A stretch of DNA of 64,000 nucleotides from DATMNR01 sp963702765. Lineage in GTDB: Bacteria; Chloroflexota; Ktedonobacteria; Ktedonobacterales; Ktedonobacteraceae. Both the position numbers and the translations under genes were made by a program. Positions 50,628 through 59,587 of the stretch are shown here, one piece after another. The notes under the pieces are model-generated. The model saw nothing but the letters and a program-made list of their open reading frames with translations, did no database searches and was not told where the DNA came from. Every line of letters starts with the position of its first letter. The first letter of the stretch is position 1. Location of the stretch: NCBI GenBank assembly GCA_963702765.1, contig CAVPEB010000053.1:62001-126000 (forward strand), written 5' to 3'.

Positions 50628-52928
50628 ATGCCCAGGCTTGAAGGTTCAGTTGAGAGTATTGTTTTTCGAAATGAAGATAACCATTATACGGTCGCACGCT
50701 TTCGTCCAAATGACAGTGGACGGCTCTTTCGCGATGATCTGACAACTATTGTTGGAGTGCTTCCTGGTGTGCACGTTGGTGAATTGTTGTCGGTCGAAGG
50801 AGAATGGGAGAAAGACCCGAAATATGGTAGACAACTACATATAACCAACTTCACCCAGCGGCTTCCAGCTTCAAAAGAAGGTATCGCACGCTACCTTGGT
50901 TCTGGTTTGATCAAGGGCGTTGGTCCAAAAAAGGCACAACGGATTGTCGAATATTTTGGAGAACAAACGCTGGCCATTATAGAACAGCAACCAGAACGGT
51001 TGAGTGAGGTGAAAGGGATAAGTGCGAAAGATCGCGAGCAGATTGAGAAATCATGGGCTGAGCAGAGTGAGATCAAAGAACTTCATCTCTTTTTACAGTC
51101 GCATGATGTGTCAATGAATCTGGCAACGCGAATTTATAAGCAATTTGGCCAGGAATTTATAAAAGTTGTACGTGAGAATCCCTACAAGTTAGCTCAGGAT
51201 GTAAATGGTATTGGTTTTCGCACAGCCGATGATATTGCTGTTAAACTTGGATTGCCACGCGATAGCATTCCACGCTTATCAACTGGATTGAAGTATGTGC
51301 TGGCCCAGGCTGCCAATGATGATGGGCATTGCTATTTACTTGAAAATGAGTTGGTGCAACGTGCCTCGGAGTTACTACTTGCCCCTTCTGAACTTATATC
51401 AATCGCTATGAAACAATTGCGTGAAGAGAGAGATGTATTTGTTGAGCCTCCTTTACCAGTGCAGGTTAGGGTGGATCCACGAGCAGAGGATGATCCCGAA
51501 TCTGTGGATAATTTGAGTGAAGCTGAAGATTCGACTCCCCAGCAGCGCATATACTTTGGTCCCTTCTGGCATGCCGAAAATGGTTCTGCACGTATTTTGC
51601 GCAGGTTATTACATTCACAGAGTCAACTACCGTCAGTGAGCCAGCAGTATTGGGATACAGTATTCAACTATCTGGCGCAGAATCGCAATATGATATTGAC
51701 TGAAAAGCAACGTAATGCTGTCCAGATGGCATATGTTTCGAAAGTAAGCATTTTAACTGGAGGCCCAGGAACAGGAAAATCGACTTCGATACGTGCATTG
51801 TTAATGGTGCTGCGCAAGCGTAAGATAGAAGTAGCGCTGGCTGCGCCTACGGGGAGAGCTGCTAAACGACTTACCGAGGCAACTGGTGCAGTTGGTTTAC
51901 AAGCGAAGACTTTGCATCGATTATTGGAATATGCCCCACACGATAATACGTATCAACGCAATGAGGAGAATCCACTGCCTTACCAGTTTGTAATCGTCGA
52001 TGAAGTATCAATGGTCGATATTCTGCTCTTTTATCATCTACTAAAGGCCTTGCCACCCGATGCACACCTCTTGCTGGTTGGCGATGCTGATCAACTCCCT
52101 TCTGTTGGACCAGGAAATGTACTGCGTGATCTCTTGCGTAGCGAAGCCATACCATCTGTTGTCTTGACGGAACTCTTTCGTCAGGCGCAACAAAGTCAGA
52201 TTGTAGTCAATGCTCACCGTATTAATGCAGGTCAAATGCCAACATTGAAGCGAGATGCAGGGGGTGATTTCTTTTTCGTTCCTGAGGAGGATCCCATTCG
52301 TGCTCAGCATTTAGTGCTTGATTTTGTGCAGCGCCGCATTCCGACTCATTATCATCTCAATCCCATGACCGATATACAGGTACTTTCTCCAATGTATAAG
52401 GGACCGTTGGGTGTAACCAGTTTAAATGAGGAATTGCAGGCACGGCTAAATCCAAGCGCATCAGAAATACTTGAATGGGGCGGCCATGTTTTGAGGCTTG
52501 GTGATAAAGTGATGCAAGTGCGTAATGACTATGATAGGGGTGTTTTCAATGGTGATGTTGGCTGGATTCGTGTTATCGATAAAGAAAACTCTACAGTCAA
52601 AGTCGAGTTTTGGGAAGAAGCAGGGCCATTACTAGTCAGTTACCATTTTCATGAATTGGACGAGCTTGTGCTGGCGTATGCTGTGACCGTGCATAAGAGC
52701 CAGGGAAGTGAATATCCAGCTATTGTACTTACACTTGTAAATCAACATTACATGCTGCTGCAACGTAATCTGCTCTATACAGCTATCACTCGCGCTAAAC
52801 GTCTTTGTGTGATAGTCGGTCAATTACGCGCTTTGGAGGCTGCTGTCAGGAATAATCGAGTAGCGTTACGTAATACAGGATTGGCTGAACGGCTCAGCCA
52901 TGTGGCGAGTATAAGGCTTGTTGAATAG
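50628..52928 (+). CDS. recD2: RecD2-like SF1B DNA helicase
   Basis: The 766-residue protein has an OB-like N-terminal domain, tandem HhH elements ('YLGSGLIKGVGPKKAQRIVEY', in part; 'NGIGFRTADDIA'), and a superfamily-1 helicase core: Walker A 'LTGGPGTGKSTS', motif II 'VDEVSMVD', 'LVGDADQLPSVGPG' and C-terminal 'VTVHKSQGSEYPAIVLTL'. RecD2 unwinds 5' to 3' without RecBC. It acts in cytoplasmic DNA repair or replication restart. ATG 50628. Confidence 0.94.
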   Translation: MPRLEGSVESIVFRNEDNHYTVARFRPNDSGRLFRDDLTTIVGVLPGVHVGELLSVEGEWEKDPKYGRQLHITNFTQRLPASKEGIARYLGSGLIKGVGPKKAQRIVEYFGEQTLAIIEQQPERLSEVKGISAKDREQIEKSWAEQSEIKELHLFLQSHDVSMNLATRIYKQFGQEFIKVVRENPYKLAQDVNGIGFRTADDIAVKLGLPRDSIPRLSTGLKYVLAQAANDDGHCYLLENELVQRASELLLAPSELISIAMKQLREERDVFVEPPLPVQVRVDPRAEDDPESVDNLSEAEDSTPQQRIYFGPFWHAENGSARILRRLLHSQSQLPSVSQQYWDTVFNYLAQNRNMILTEKQRNAVQMAYVSKVSILTGGPGTGKSTSIRALLMVLRKRKIEVALAAPTGRAAKRLTEATGAVGLQAKTLHRLLEYAPHDNTYQRNEENPLPYQFVIVDEVSMVDILLFYHLLKALPPDAHLLLVGDADQLPSVGPGNVLRDLLRSEAIPSVVLTELFRQAQQSQIVVNAHRINAGQMPTLKRDAGGDFFFVPEEDPIRAQHLVLDFVQRRIPTHYHLNPMTDIQVLSPMYKGPLGVTSLNEELQARLNPSASEILEWGGHVLRLGDKVMQVRNDYDRGVFNGDVGWIRVIDKENSTVKVEFWEEAGPLLVSYHFHELDELVLAYAVTVHKSQGSEYPAIVLTLVNQHYMLLQRNLLYTAITRAKRLCVIVGQLRALEAAVRNNRVALRNTGLAERLSHVASIRLVE

Positions 52929-53110
52929 ATCCAATAGTTTTGTAGCGCTTGCCTAATTCCGAGTTGGGAAGTAGAATATAAAACGGATCAACTTTGTTAT
53001 CAATAATCAAGCAGTAGAAAGTATATTGCTTGATCACTTTCATCTCAAACCTCATGTTTAAGGTGGGTTTTGTGAAAGATAGTAAAATTATTTTAGGGAG
53101 GTTATAGTAC

Positions 53111-53995
53111 ATGTCTGGTACAGAAACAGCGACTTCTGGCGCGGGTACTACTACTGGTTACATTCATCCTGAGGTGTTGGTCGAAACGAGTTGGGTTGCG
53201 GAACATCTCAATGATTCCACTCTGCGTCTCATCGAGGCAGATGAAGACGTACTGTTGTACGAAATTGGTCATTTACCTGGAGCTGTCAAACTCGACTGGC
53301 ATGTTGATGTACAGGATCCAGTGAGTCGTGATTTCGTTGATCAGAAGGGCTTCGAAAATCTTATGAGTCGTTGGGGCATTAGCAATGAAACCACCATTGT
53401 CCTGTATGGAGATAAAAATAACTGGTATGCTTGTTATTCATTCTGGCTGTTTTCCATGTATGGTCATAAGAACATGAAGATTATGAATGGTGGTCGACAG
53501 AAATGGGAGGCAGAGGGTCGTCAACTCACAAAAGAAGTGCCTCACTTCGAGCCAGCAACATATCATGCACAACCGATGGATGAGTCTATTCGCGCATTCC
53601 GTGATGATGTGTTAATGGGGCTGAAGGATCCCAATCGTCGCTTGATCGATGTTCGTTCGCCACAAGAGTATACAGGTGAATTGCTGCACATGGTGAACTA
53701 TCCACAGGAAGGTGCGCAGCGTGGTGGACACATTCCAACTGCGAAGAGTATTCCCTGGGCAACAGCAGCAAACCCTGATGGAACATTTAGATCTGTCGGG
53801 GAATTACGCCAGATCTACGAGGGCAAGGACGTCGCCAGCGATAAGGATGTCATCAGTTATTGCCGAATAGGGGAAAGATCAGCTCACACATGGTTTGTAT
53901 TGACGTATTTACTTGGTTATCCACGTGTCCGTAATTACGATGGATCCTGGACCGAGTGGGGTAATCTCGTCAAGGCACCAATAGAGAAACCTTAA
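53111..53995 (+). CDS. Thiosulfate / 3-mercaptopyruvate sulfurtransferase (paralogue 2)
   Basis: The 294-residue tandem rhodanese protein has active Cys in 'SYCRIGERSAHTWFVL' and 'SWTEWGNLVKAPIEKP' at the C-terminus. It is closely similar over its length to the paralogue at 32264-33115. Here it precedes the Fe-S scaffold gene sufU by 150 bp, so it may supply sulfur for cluster assembly. ATG 53111 follows GGGAGG. Confidence 0.92.
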   Translation: MSGTETATSGAGTTTGYIHPEVLVETSWVAEHLNDSTLRLIEADEDVLLYEIGHLPGAVKLDWHVDVQDPVSRDFVDQKGFENLMSRWGISNETTIVLYGDKNNWYACYSFWLFSMYGHKNMKIMNGGRQKWEAEGRQLTKEVPHFEPATYHAQPMDESIRAFRDDVLMGLKDPNRRLIDVRSPQEYTGELLHMVNYPQEGAQRGGHIPTAKSIPWATAANPDGTFRSVGELRQIYEGKDVASDKDVISYCRIGERSAHTWFVLTYLLGYPRVRNYDGSWTEWGNLVKAPIEKP

Positions 53996-54027
53996 GAATA
54001 TAAGCTGAGAGTAGAATCAATCTATGC

Positions 54028-54117
54028 CAGGGAGACCGTAAGGGTATGTACCTACTGTACTTGATGGGATGAAATCTCCTGTTCGTGAAGTAGGGGTACA
54101 GCCAAACGATCTCCCTG
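54028..54117 (+). promoter_or_regulatory. Structured element upstream of sufU with alternative pairings
   Basis: CAGGGAGA-C-CGT (54028-54039) pairs with ACG-A-TCTCCCTG (54106-54117) to close about 90 nt. Inside, CTGTAC (54055-54060) can pair with GTACAG (54096-54101), and CCTAC (54051-54055) with GTAGG (54090-54094), which cross. TCTCCTG at 54074-54080 can compete for the 5' closing strand. This suggests a switch-like RNA, but no known class was recognised. Confidence 0.4.
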
Positions 54118-54144
54118 TTTTATTCCCGGAGGTAATAGATACAA

Positions 54145-54591
54145 ATGGATCGACAAGAAGCAATTGAATTTCTCTTAGATCATTATGAAAATCCACGCAA
54201 TTATGGCTCTTTGGAAGATGCTGATGTCAGTCTGAGTGGTGGTAATCCTGGATGTGCAGATGTTATTACCATGCATGCCCGCTTTGATGAAAATGGTAAA
54301 TTAGAGTCTGTTAAATGGGAGGGTGAGGGTTGCACAATCAGTAGTGCGGCAGCATCGTATGTGACGGAGATTACAAAGGGTATGACAGCCGAAGAGGTTG
54401 AAAATATGAGCTTTGAAGATTTGATGGAGCAGTTGGGACGTGAACTGGTAATGACGCGCCCAACTTGTGCTACGTTAGCTCTTGGTACGCTTAAAAAAGG
54501 TGTGCATGAGTATCATATGCACCAGATGGCGGAGGAGACGAATTATCCGGTTATTCCTGGAGATAACGGGAAAGCCAGCGATGGCCGATAA
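54145..54591 (+). CDS. sufU: SufU-type iron-sulfur cluster scaffold
   Basis: The 148-residue protein has the three ligand Cys: 'SGGNPGCADVITM', 'WEGEGCTISSAAAS' and 'RPTCATLALG'. It also has 'HYENPRNYGSLEDAD' near the N-terminus. It receives sulfur and iron to build clusters or shuttles sulfur from SufS. GGAGG lies before ATG 54145. It follows a sulfurtransferase and precedes a convergent uracil-DNA glycosylase that itself likely needs an Fe-S cluster. The last 20 residues are a divergent tail. Confidence 0.92.
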   Translation: MDRQEAIEFLLDHYENPRNYGSLEDADVSLSGGNPGCADVITMHARFDENGKLESVKWEGEGCTISSAAASYVTEITKGMTAEEVENMSFEDLMEQLGRELVMTRPTCATLALGTLKKGVHEYHMHQMAEETNYPVIPGDNGKASDGR

Positions 54592-54654
54592 ATCGGCCCC
54601 TACAGATGGTTGATTGTTTCGTAAAAAAGTCTTAATTTTGTCTGCGGTAGACCG

Positions 54655-55290
54655 TCAAAGATTAAAAACCACGCGCCATTCCGCAAGGATCTTCAGAGCT
54701 TGCTGGTGCAGTTTAAGATGCTCAGGGTCATTGAGCCACCTACTTACACCCGAGGGATGGGGTAAGGGCAGTAATAACATTCCATCGCGCTCTCGATAAG
54801 TGCCAATCACTTCCTCAAGCTTCACTTTTCCGAAAAAAGCCTCAATTGCCATTATTCCTACCAGTAGAATTATCTCAGGGTGGAGTAATTGGAACTCCGC
54901 ATCTAGAAAAGGTTTGCACAATGCGATTTCGGCTGGAGATGGACGTCGATCGCCATCTCCACGAGGATTGCGACCGGGATCACAGCGCGTTAGTGAACTC
55001 AGATAGACGTGCGAGTGAAGATACCCAGGTGGGAAACCTGCCTGCTCGAGCCATTTCTGAAGTATAGTACCCCCAGGTCCACTAAATGAACGCCCTTTCG
55101 CAATTGAACGATGGCCAGGAGCCTGCCCAACTACTATGATCCGATCATTCGGACGCCCACTAACTAGAGGTTGTGCTTTAGGAATATAGCCATGTTCTTC
55201 GCAAAGCCGGCAGGAATGTATACGTTGCTGTAAATCCTTAAAAGCTTCCTGCCGTCCGATTGCTTGTTCTTCACTTAACATCTTCGGCAT
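54655..55290 (-). CDS. Uracil-DNA glycosylase, Fe-S family 4/5 type
   Basis: ATG 55290 is preferred to the TTG at 55302. The first cysteines are in 'HSCRLCEEHGYIP', and the catalytic block is 'IIVVGQAPGHRSIAKGR' with 'SFSGPGGTILQKWL'. 'LLPLPHPSGVSRWL' is the second active-site motif. The four-Cys arrangement suggests a 4Fe-4S cluster. It removes uracil from DNA. Its start lies within the end of the upstream flavin reductase frame. Confidence 0.88.
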   Translation of the reverse strand: MPKMLSEEQAIGRQEAFKDLQQRIHSCRLCEEHGYIPKAQPLVSGRPNDRIIVVGQAPGHRSIAKGRSFSGPGGTILQKWLEQAGFPPGYLHSHVYLSSLTRCDPGRNPRGDGDRRPSPAEIALCKPFLDAEFQLLHPEIILLVGIMAIEAFFGKVKLEEVIGTYRERDGMLLLPLPHPSGVSRWLNDPEHLKLHQQALKILAEWRVVFNL

Positions 55291-55904
55291 AAGAAGCAGC
55301 AAGACTTGGGCGTTGATAATCTCGAGCCAAATGCCGGTACTTGCCTTGATAATAGACTAGAGGTGCTTTCTGTTCAATATGATTCTGGTTATTAGAATGA
55401 CTCCCCTCACTCATCTTCAAATCTATCAAGTTGCTTTGACCCTGATCCTCTTCAACAGCAAAAGCTGTATGGCCATTCAGTACCCATTGCTTCAACAAGG
55501 CCAAGAAAGATTACGTGGTCGCCTCCTGGATATTCCGCAACAATCCGGCTATCAATAAATGCGAACGCTCCGTCAAGAATGGGAGCGCCTGTTGAAGCAA
55601 CATGAAAACTTGCATGACAAAAATGCTCATAACGTTCTGATGAAGTAGTTGCGAAGCATCGAGAAAGGTCCTCCTGCTCACTCGTCAAAATATTGACAGC
55701 AAAACTCCCACTTGCGCGAATGAATGGTAGTGCCGTACTGAATAAATCAACGCAAATTAAGACCAGGGGTGGTTCAAGCGAGACCGATGTGAAAGAGTTG
55801 ACGGTAAGACCTGCCAGCCCATTCTGACTTCGAGCTGTTACAACAGTAACACCTGTTGTGAATTGGCCCATCACCTGCCTGAAAAAATCTTTTTCGATTG
55901 TCAT
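55271..55904 (-). pseudogene. Flavin reductase-like protein with one frameshift
   Basis: The first frame (ATG 55904) gives 'FRQVMGQFTTGVTVVTARSQNG' (in part), 'LTVNSFTSVSLEPPLVLICVD' (in part) and 'GDHVIFLGLVEAMGT'. It then shifts near 55470-55505 to 'NGHTAFAVEEDQGQ...APLVYYQGKYRHLA' (blocks). Rejoined it gives the about 210 residues of an FMN-binding flavin reductase or oxygenase component. One indel separates the halves. No oxygenase gene is adjacent. Confidence 0.75.
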
Positions 55905-56045
55905 CTATCTGGCAGTCCTTTAAAGAGAAATGCGCAAAATGTTGTTATTCATTGTGCTGTAAACTATGTTTGCAATGTAGTATCAACCTCTGCACGCTTC
56001 TTGTCAACTGTCCTAAAGGCCAGAATAGATATTTTTCGGGCTTGT

Positions 56046-57824
56046 TCAGTAGAGTTCTTCATTATGGATGCTTGTGTCAAGTGTTGAGATCAAACTAAAA
56101 GAGCTAGCATCGACTGTAGAAAGAAAGGGTTTCGATGTCGCGCCTTCGCGAAGAAACGACTGTGTTCGATTATCGAACACCTTGAAGTGGTTGCCAAAGG
56201 AGAAGATGTATTGTTTCACCTGGCCTGTCCTACGATTTAGTATCAGGATATCATCGCCATTGCTACATGTGTGGCTTGCCAGGCAGCGCGAATGAGCAAG
56301 AAAAGAACCCACTAGTATTTGGGAATTTTGGTCCCAAGTAGAAATGGTATATTGATCCGTTATTCGAAGGGAAGAATCAAAAGCTATAAAGGTACTTTGT
56401 CCCATGTGAGGGTTATAAAGCATGACACTTAGAGAGGGAAGTCCAAAATGACCGATGTATAGTACACGGTTGGTACCCCATCCAGATATACTTTTTTGAT
56501 TCAACAATGATAAATCCGAGCCAAAAACCAGAAATTGTGCATCTCCGCTACTGGGGTCGTAGAGCAATATCTGTGCGCGTCCCGAGTTGTTAAAATTCCC
56601 GCTATGGATTTCCCAGTTTCCTATCAGGTTGTGAATTTCCTGGTATTGCGAGACAACCAATTGACCATTGAAACTCATTATACGAGCCTCGCCCGCAATC
56701 CTATCATAGAGAAAAATCCCGTCCTGATGAGAATTAACGAAACGACCAACATAAACTTCCCAGGAATCATGCCAGAGTGTGTATTGCTGCTGCTGATTTA
56801 AACTAAAATCCTTTTTGAAGTTGAATACGATAACATTCCTTAATCGTCCTTGTGTCTCCCAATCTTGGAGTACGCTTCCACTAAGATCTTGTCCAGGTTG
56901 TGGAGTGGAATTGAACTTGAAATTTCCAAGTTCCAGGAATGTATTTGTCGTTTTGGTGGGAGTACTGCTGGGACTCGGTTTAGGAGTTGGTTTAGGAGTC
57001 GGACTTGGTTTGGGGGTTGGACTCGGTTTGGGGGTTGGACTTGGTTTAGGAGTTGGACTTGGTTTGGGGGTTGGACTCGGTTTGGGGGTTGGACTCGGTT
57101 TGGGAGTTGGACTCGGTTTAGGAGTTGGACTCGGTTTTGGGGTGGGAATACTGACAGGGGTAGGATTCGGGAATGCAAACGGATTGTACATGAAGACCCC
57201 TGTGTGTTGACCATCGAATTGGCCGGTAAAGAGTTCCCAGTTTGTTCCCCAACCAGGAAGAGTAACATGCTTCTGTATCTTGAGTTTCGTTGACAGGCTG
57301 ATCAGTTGTATACTTCCAGTATCGCGATTATATAGCAAAATCTCTGAACGTCCGCTACCAGTAAAATCTCCAATATGAATATCTAATGATGAACCCCAAC
57401 CGTTCATTGGAGTGATTGCATCACCTAAGCTTATACGTTGTGTAAGCAATGCATTGTTCCCTGATTGGTTATCTGGATTATTCTGAATATTGTTTGGTGG
57501 TTTCTGTCCAACCTTGCCTGAGAAAGTGAGTACATCCAGACTACCTTTTTGCCGGTTGTAAAGTAGCAGATCAGTAAATCCTGAACCTGTAAAATCTGCA
57601 TTGAATTCCTGGTCAACTGATCCTGGAGGCAAGCCAAGCGTAATGCGACTGTTTATCAGACTGTTCGTCGTTGCAATTTGAGCAATTCCATTGCCATTCA
57701 CACCGGGCAACTGGCTAAAACGTGCAGGGTCGATAAGTTTGGGGAAGTAGATAAAACGCATCTCTCCATTTTGATAACGTGGTTCGTTGATGACCGAGAC
57801 GTTATAACCTCTCCCGATGAACAT
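56046..57824 (-). CDS. FG-GAP/propeller-like secreted protein half, downstream of a frameshift
   Basis: The 592-residue frame begins at ATG 57824, but homology to the upstream CHAP gene continues in this frame to about 57885 ('SSFNVTYQNYGDATP'), so it is the C-terminal part of one protein. It contains FG-GAP-like repeats ('DFTGSGRSEILLYNRDTGSI', 'GNFNNSGRAQILLYDPSSG', in blocks), a Pro-rich linker of PKPSPT repeats at the middle, and further propeller blades. It probably binds a surface ligand. With its CHAP half it would be about 765 residues. Confidence 0.7.
   Translation of the reverse strand: MFIGRGYNVSVINEPRYQNGEMRFIYFPKLIDPARFSQLPGVNGNGIAQIATTNSLINSRITLGLPPGSVDQEFNADFTGSGFTDLLLYNRQKGSLDVLTFSGKVGQKPPNNIQNNPDNQSGNNALLTQRISLGDAITPMNGWGSSLDIHIGDFTGSGRSEILLYNRDTGSIQLISLSTKLKIQKHVTLPGWGTNWELFTGQFDGQHTGVFMYNPFAFPNPTPVSIPTPKPSPTPKPSPTPKPSPTPKPSPTPKPSPTPKPSPTPKPSPTPKPSPTPKPTPKPSPSSTPTKTTNTFLELGNFKFNSTPQPGQDLSGSVLQDWETQGRLRNVIVFNFKKDFSLNQQQQYTLWHDSWEVYVGRFVNSHQDGIFLYDRIAGEARIMSFNGQLVVSQYQEIHNLIGNWEIHSGNFNNSGRAQILLYDPSSGDAQFLVFGSDLSLLNQKSISGWGTNRVLYIGHFGLPSLSVMLYNPHMGQSTFIAFDSSLRITDQYTISTWDQNSQILVGSFLAHSRCLASHTCSNGDDILILNRRTGQVKQYIFSFGNHFKVFDNRTQSFLREGATSKPFLSTVDASSFSLISTLDTSIHNEELY
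56971..57145 (-). repeat. 18-bp tandem repeats encoding PKPSPT
   Basis: About nine copies of an 18-bp unit (plus strand GGTTTGGGGGTTGGACTC) code for a PKPSPT linker on the minus strand. The copies differ at A/G third positions. It is a coding minisatellite, likely variable in length. Confidence 0.9.
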
Positions 57825-58347
57825 GGGTGTTGCGTCTCCATAATTTTGATATGTTACGTTGAAGCTCGATGCATCCGTGACTGACCAAGGTCACGAATGC
57901 GACATGTCCTTCAGGACCAAAAGCCCATACACCATCTGCGCGTGGAAATACCGCTATAGAACCAGTGCGAGGGATTGTGCCAATAGGCAAACCAACGCGT
58001 TCTGCATCGACAATCCAGTCGGCGGCATTTCCCCAGTTGGGGGGTATATCATAACCAAGCAGGTGCCATTGTTCCCAGGCCCACCAGACACAATTACCTC
58101 CAATAGGAAATGGGCCAGGGCAAAGTGGGAAAGGATTACCATCAGGTGAAGAGTGAGCCTGAGCACAATTATAATTGACTGTTGGTGAAGTATGGTCAAA
58201 CGAGGAGGCACGTACCTGTACTATATCAAGCTCAACCCAAGTAATCATTGCGATGCAGATAAGGGCAAAAAAATATAAAAAGTGTTGCTTGTTGAATTTT
58301 TTCGATAATGCTCTCAGGTCAAAAATAGCGGGCCCTGAAGTACGCAT
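57802..58347 (-). CDS. Secreted CHAP-domain cell-wall hydrolase (frame breaks near the C-terminus)
   Basis: ATG 58347 has an AAGGAAC site; it is preferred to 58392. A signal-anchor helix ('FLYFFALICIAMITWVELDI') is followed by a CHAP amidase/peptidase domain with the Cys in 'GGNCVWWAWEQW' and the His in 'GPEGHVAFVTLV'. The domain cleaves peptidoglycan peptide or amide bonds outside the cell. A shift near 57885 diverts the last 30 codons; the true continuation ('SSFNVTYQNYG') is in the frame of the 56046-57824 entry. Confidence 0.75.
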   Translation of the reverse strand: MRTSGPAIFDLRALSKKFNKQHFLYFFALICIAMITWVELDIVQVRASSFDHTSPTVNYNCAQAHSSPDGNPFPLCPGPFPIGGNCVWWAWEQWHLLGYDIPPNWGNAADWIVDAERVGLPIGTIPRTGSIAVFPRADGVWAFGPEGHVAFVTLVSHGCIELQRNISKLWRRNTHVHRERL

Positions 58348-58633
58348 GCATATTGTTCCTTCGTGATATGCTCGTCTGACACTGTGTTTCACTTATAGAT
58401 ACGACCGTGGTTTCAGATTGGCTCTCTGATTGGTCGTAACTTGCGAACTCATCGGCAAATACGTTGAGCAGTCTTAGTGTTAACTCAAATATCTCTTCAT
58501 CAAAGTATATCATCGGGTTTCAAAATTGTGTAAGGTGTGTTAATTTTATTCAGGAAATCAATGTGGGATTTTCAAGGCATCCTGCACTTCCGTGCTCCAT
58601 CAATGCAATTGTTCAGAATTTTTGTATTTTTTC

Positions 58634-58662
58634 TTGACAACTTCAGATGGCAATGCTATTAT
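58634..58662 (+). promoter_or_regulatory. Consensus promoter of the tRNA-Val array
   Basis: TTGACA, a 17-base spacer and TATTAT. Transcription should start near 58669, 7 bp before the first tRNA half. It therefore drives the whole array, including the intron. Confidence 0.85.
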
Positions 58663-58675
58663 TATCCGTGTTCAA

Positions 58676-58714
58676 GGGCGATTAGCTCAGTTGGTTAGAG
58701 CGCTACGTTGACAT
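58676..58714 (+). pseudogene. tRNA-Val(GAC) 5' half, orphan
   Basis: 39 nt equal to the 5' part of tRNA-Val from GGGCGAT to the anticodon loop TTGACAT. Its anticodon stem (CTACG) has no partner CGTAG in the window, so no 3' half exists. It is followed by a 71-bp copy of the intron 5' end (58715-58785). Confidence 0.85.
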
Positions 58715-58785
58715 GTGCGCCCTGACGACGCGTACCTTTCCAAGCCGCGGTAGCGCGGTCACTCTGATACCTACTCTTTGGATAC

Positions 58786-58824
58786 GGGCTGTTAGCTCAG
58801 TTGGTTAGAGCGCAGCGTTGACAT
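58786..58824 (+). tRNA. tRNA-Val(GAC), exon 1 (5' half)
   Basis: 39 nt, GGGCTGT acceptor strand through the anticodon loop TTGACAT. Its acceptor pairs perfectly with ACAGCCC at 62029-62035 and its anticodon stem CAGCG with CGCTG at 62002-62006. With the 35-nt exon 2 it makes 74 nt, the length of the intact copy. Confidence 0.85.
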
Positions 58825-58895
58825 GTGCGCCCTGACGACGCGTACCTTTCCAAGCCGCGATAGCGCGGTCACTCTGATACCTACTCTTTGGATAC

Positions 58896-58969
<74 letters not shown>

Positions 58970-58978
58970 TGATGGGAG

Positions 58979-59007
58979 GGGGCAGCTTCACGCGAGGCTG
59001 CCCCTTT
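58979..59007 (+). terminator. Terminator after the intact tRNA-Val
   Basis: GGGGCAGC / GCTGCCCC with a 10-nt loop, then TTT. Similar in sequence to the hairpin after exon 2 (62029-62088), so both derive from a tRNA-plus-terminator unit. Confidence 0.75.
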
Positions 59008-59587
59008 CCATTTACCAGAAGAGGACAGCGAGTGTAAAGCAGCGCCTTACCTTGCGCCGAAAGGCGGCAGGGGACAGTAGCATGGCGCCAGGAAGGCAGG
59101 GCGGACTAAGTACCTACGTCCACGCCCGTCAGCTAATCTCCATATGGTCAAAGCTAAACTGCTTGAACCCCAGCCGAGTGGTCTTGCGCGGGACTCGGGC
59201 ATTCACGGTACTATTGAGCCTGTGTGGTGGTCCGGTGCAAACGATGTCAGTGCATCGGAAGGTATCTCACCACAGCGACCCTCAATGAGAGGGCTACCGG
59301 CGAAAAGGGGACCTAAGTGGAGACAGAGGAAGGCACGTAACCAGGGGATCACCTACGAGGGGAGACGCCTCATGGTGACAGAACACCCATAGTACCCAAA
59401 CGCTCAGGGTAACGCCTGAGACACGGGGAAGGGGTGGAGAAGGTACTCCATCGCCCATCTGTAGGCTGCACCGGATGGTGCATGAGGCCCAAGAGATGGG
59501 ACGGTGGCTAGGCGACCCTAGCAACCGTAGGGAGGTACCAGGATTTTGTAGGATAGTAGTCATTCAACTGAATAAGGAGAACCGCTC

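Larger units (their letters stand above)
58676..58895 (+). repeat. Two 110-bp units of tRNA 5' half plus intron start
   Basis: Units 58676-58785 and 58786-58895 each hold a 39-nt tRNA-Val 5' half and 71 nt starting GTGCGCCCTGACGACG. The intron pieces differ at one or two positions only, whereas the tRNA halves differ in acceptor and anticodon stems. So they are distinct tRNA genes with the same intron insertion. Confidence 0.9.

Noticed and set aside
56971..57145. Tandem short repeats that might be a CRISPR array
   Set aside because: The 18-bp units are contiguous, have no spacers, and encode a PKPSPT linker in frame with a gene. No cas genes are present.
57040..57210. Gly/Leu/Val-rich plus-strand frames over the repeat region
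   Set aside because: They are antisense reflections of the PKPSPT coding repeat.
58676..58824. Two further complete tRNA genes
   Set aside because: Each is only the 39-nt 5' half followed by intron sequence; the anticodon 3' strand and T arm are absent locally.
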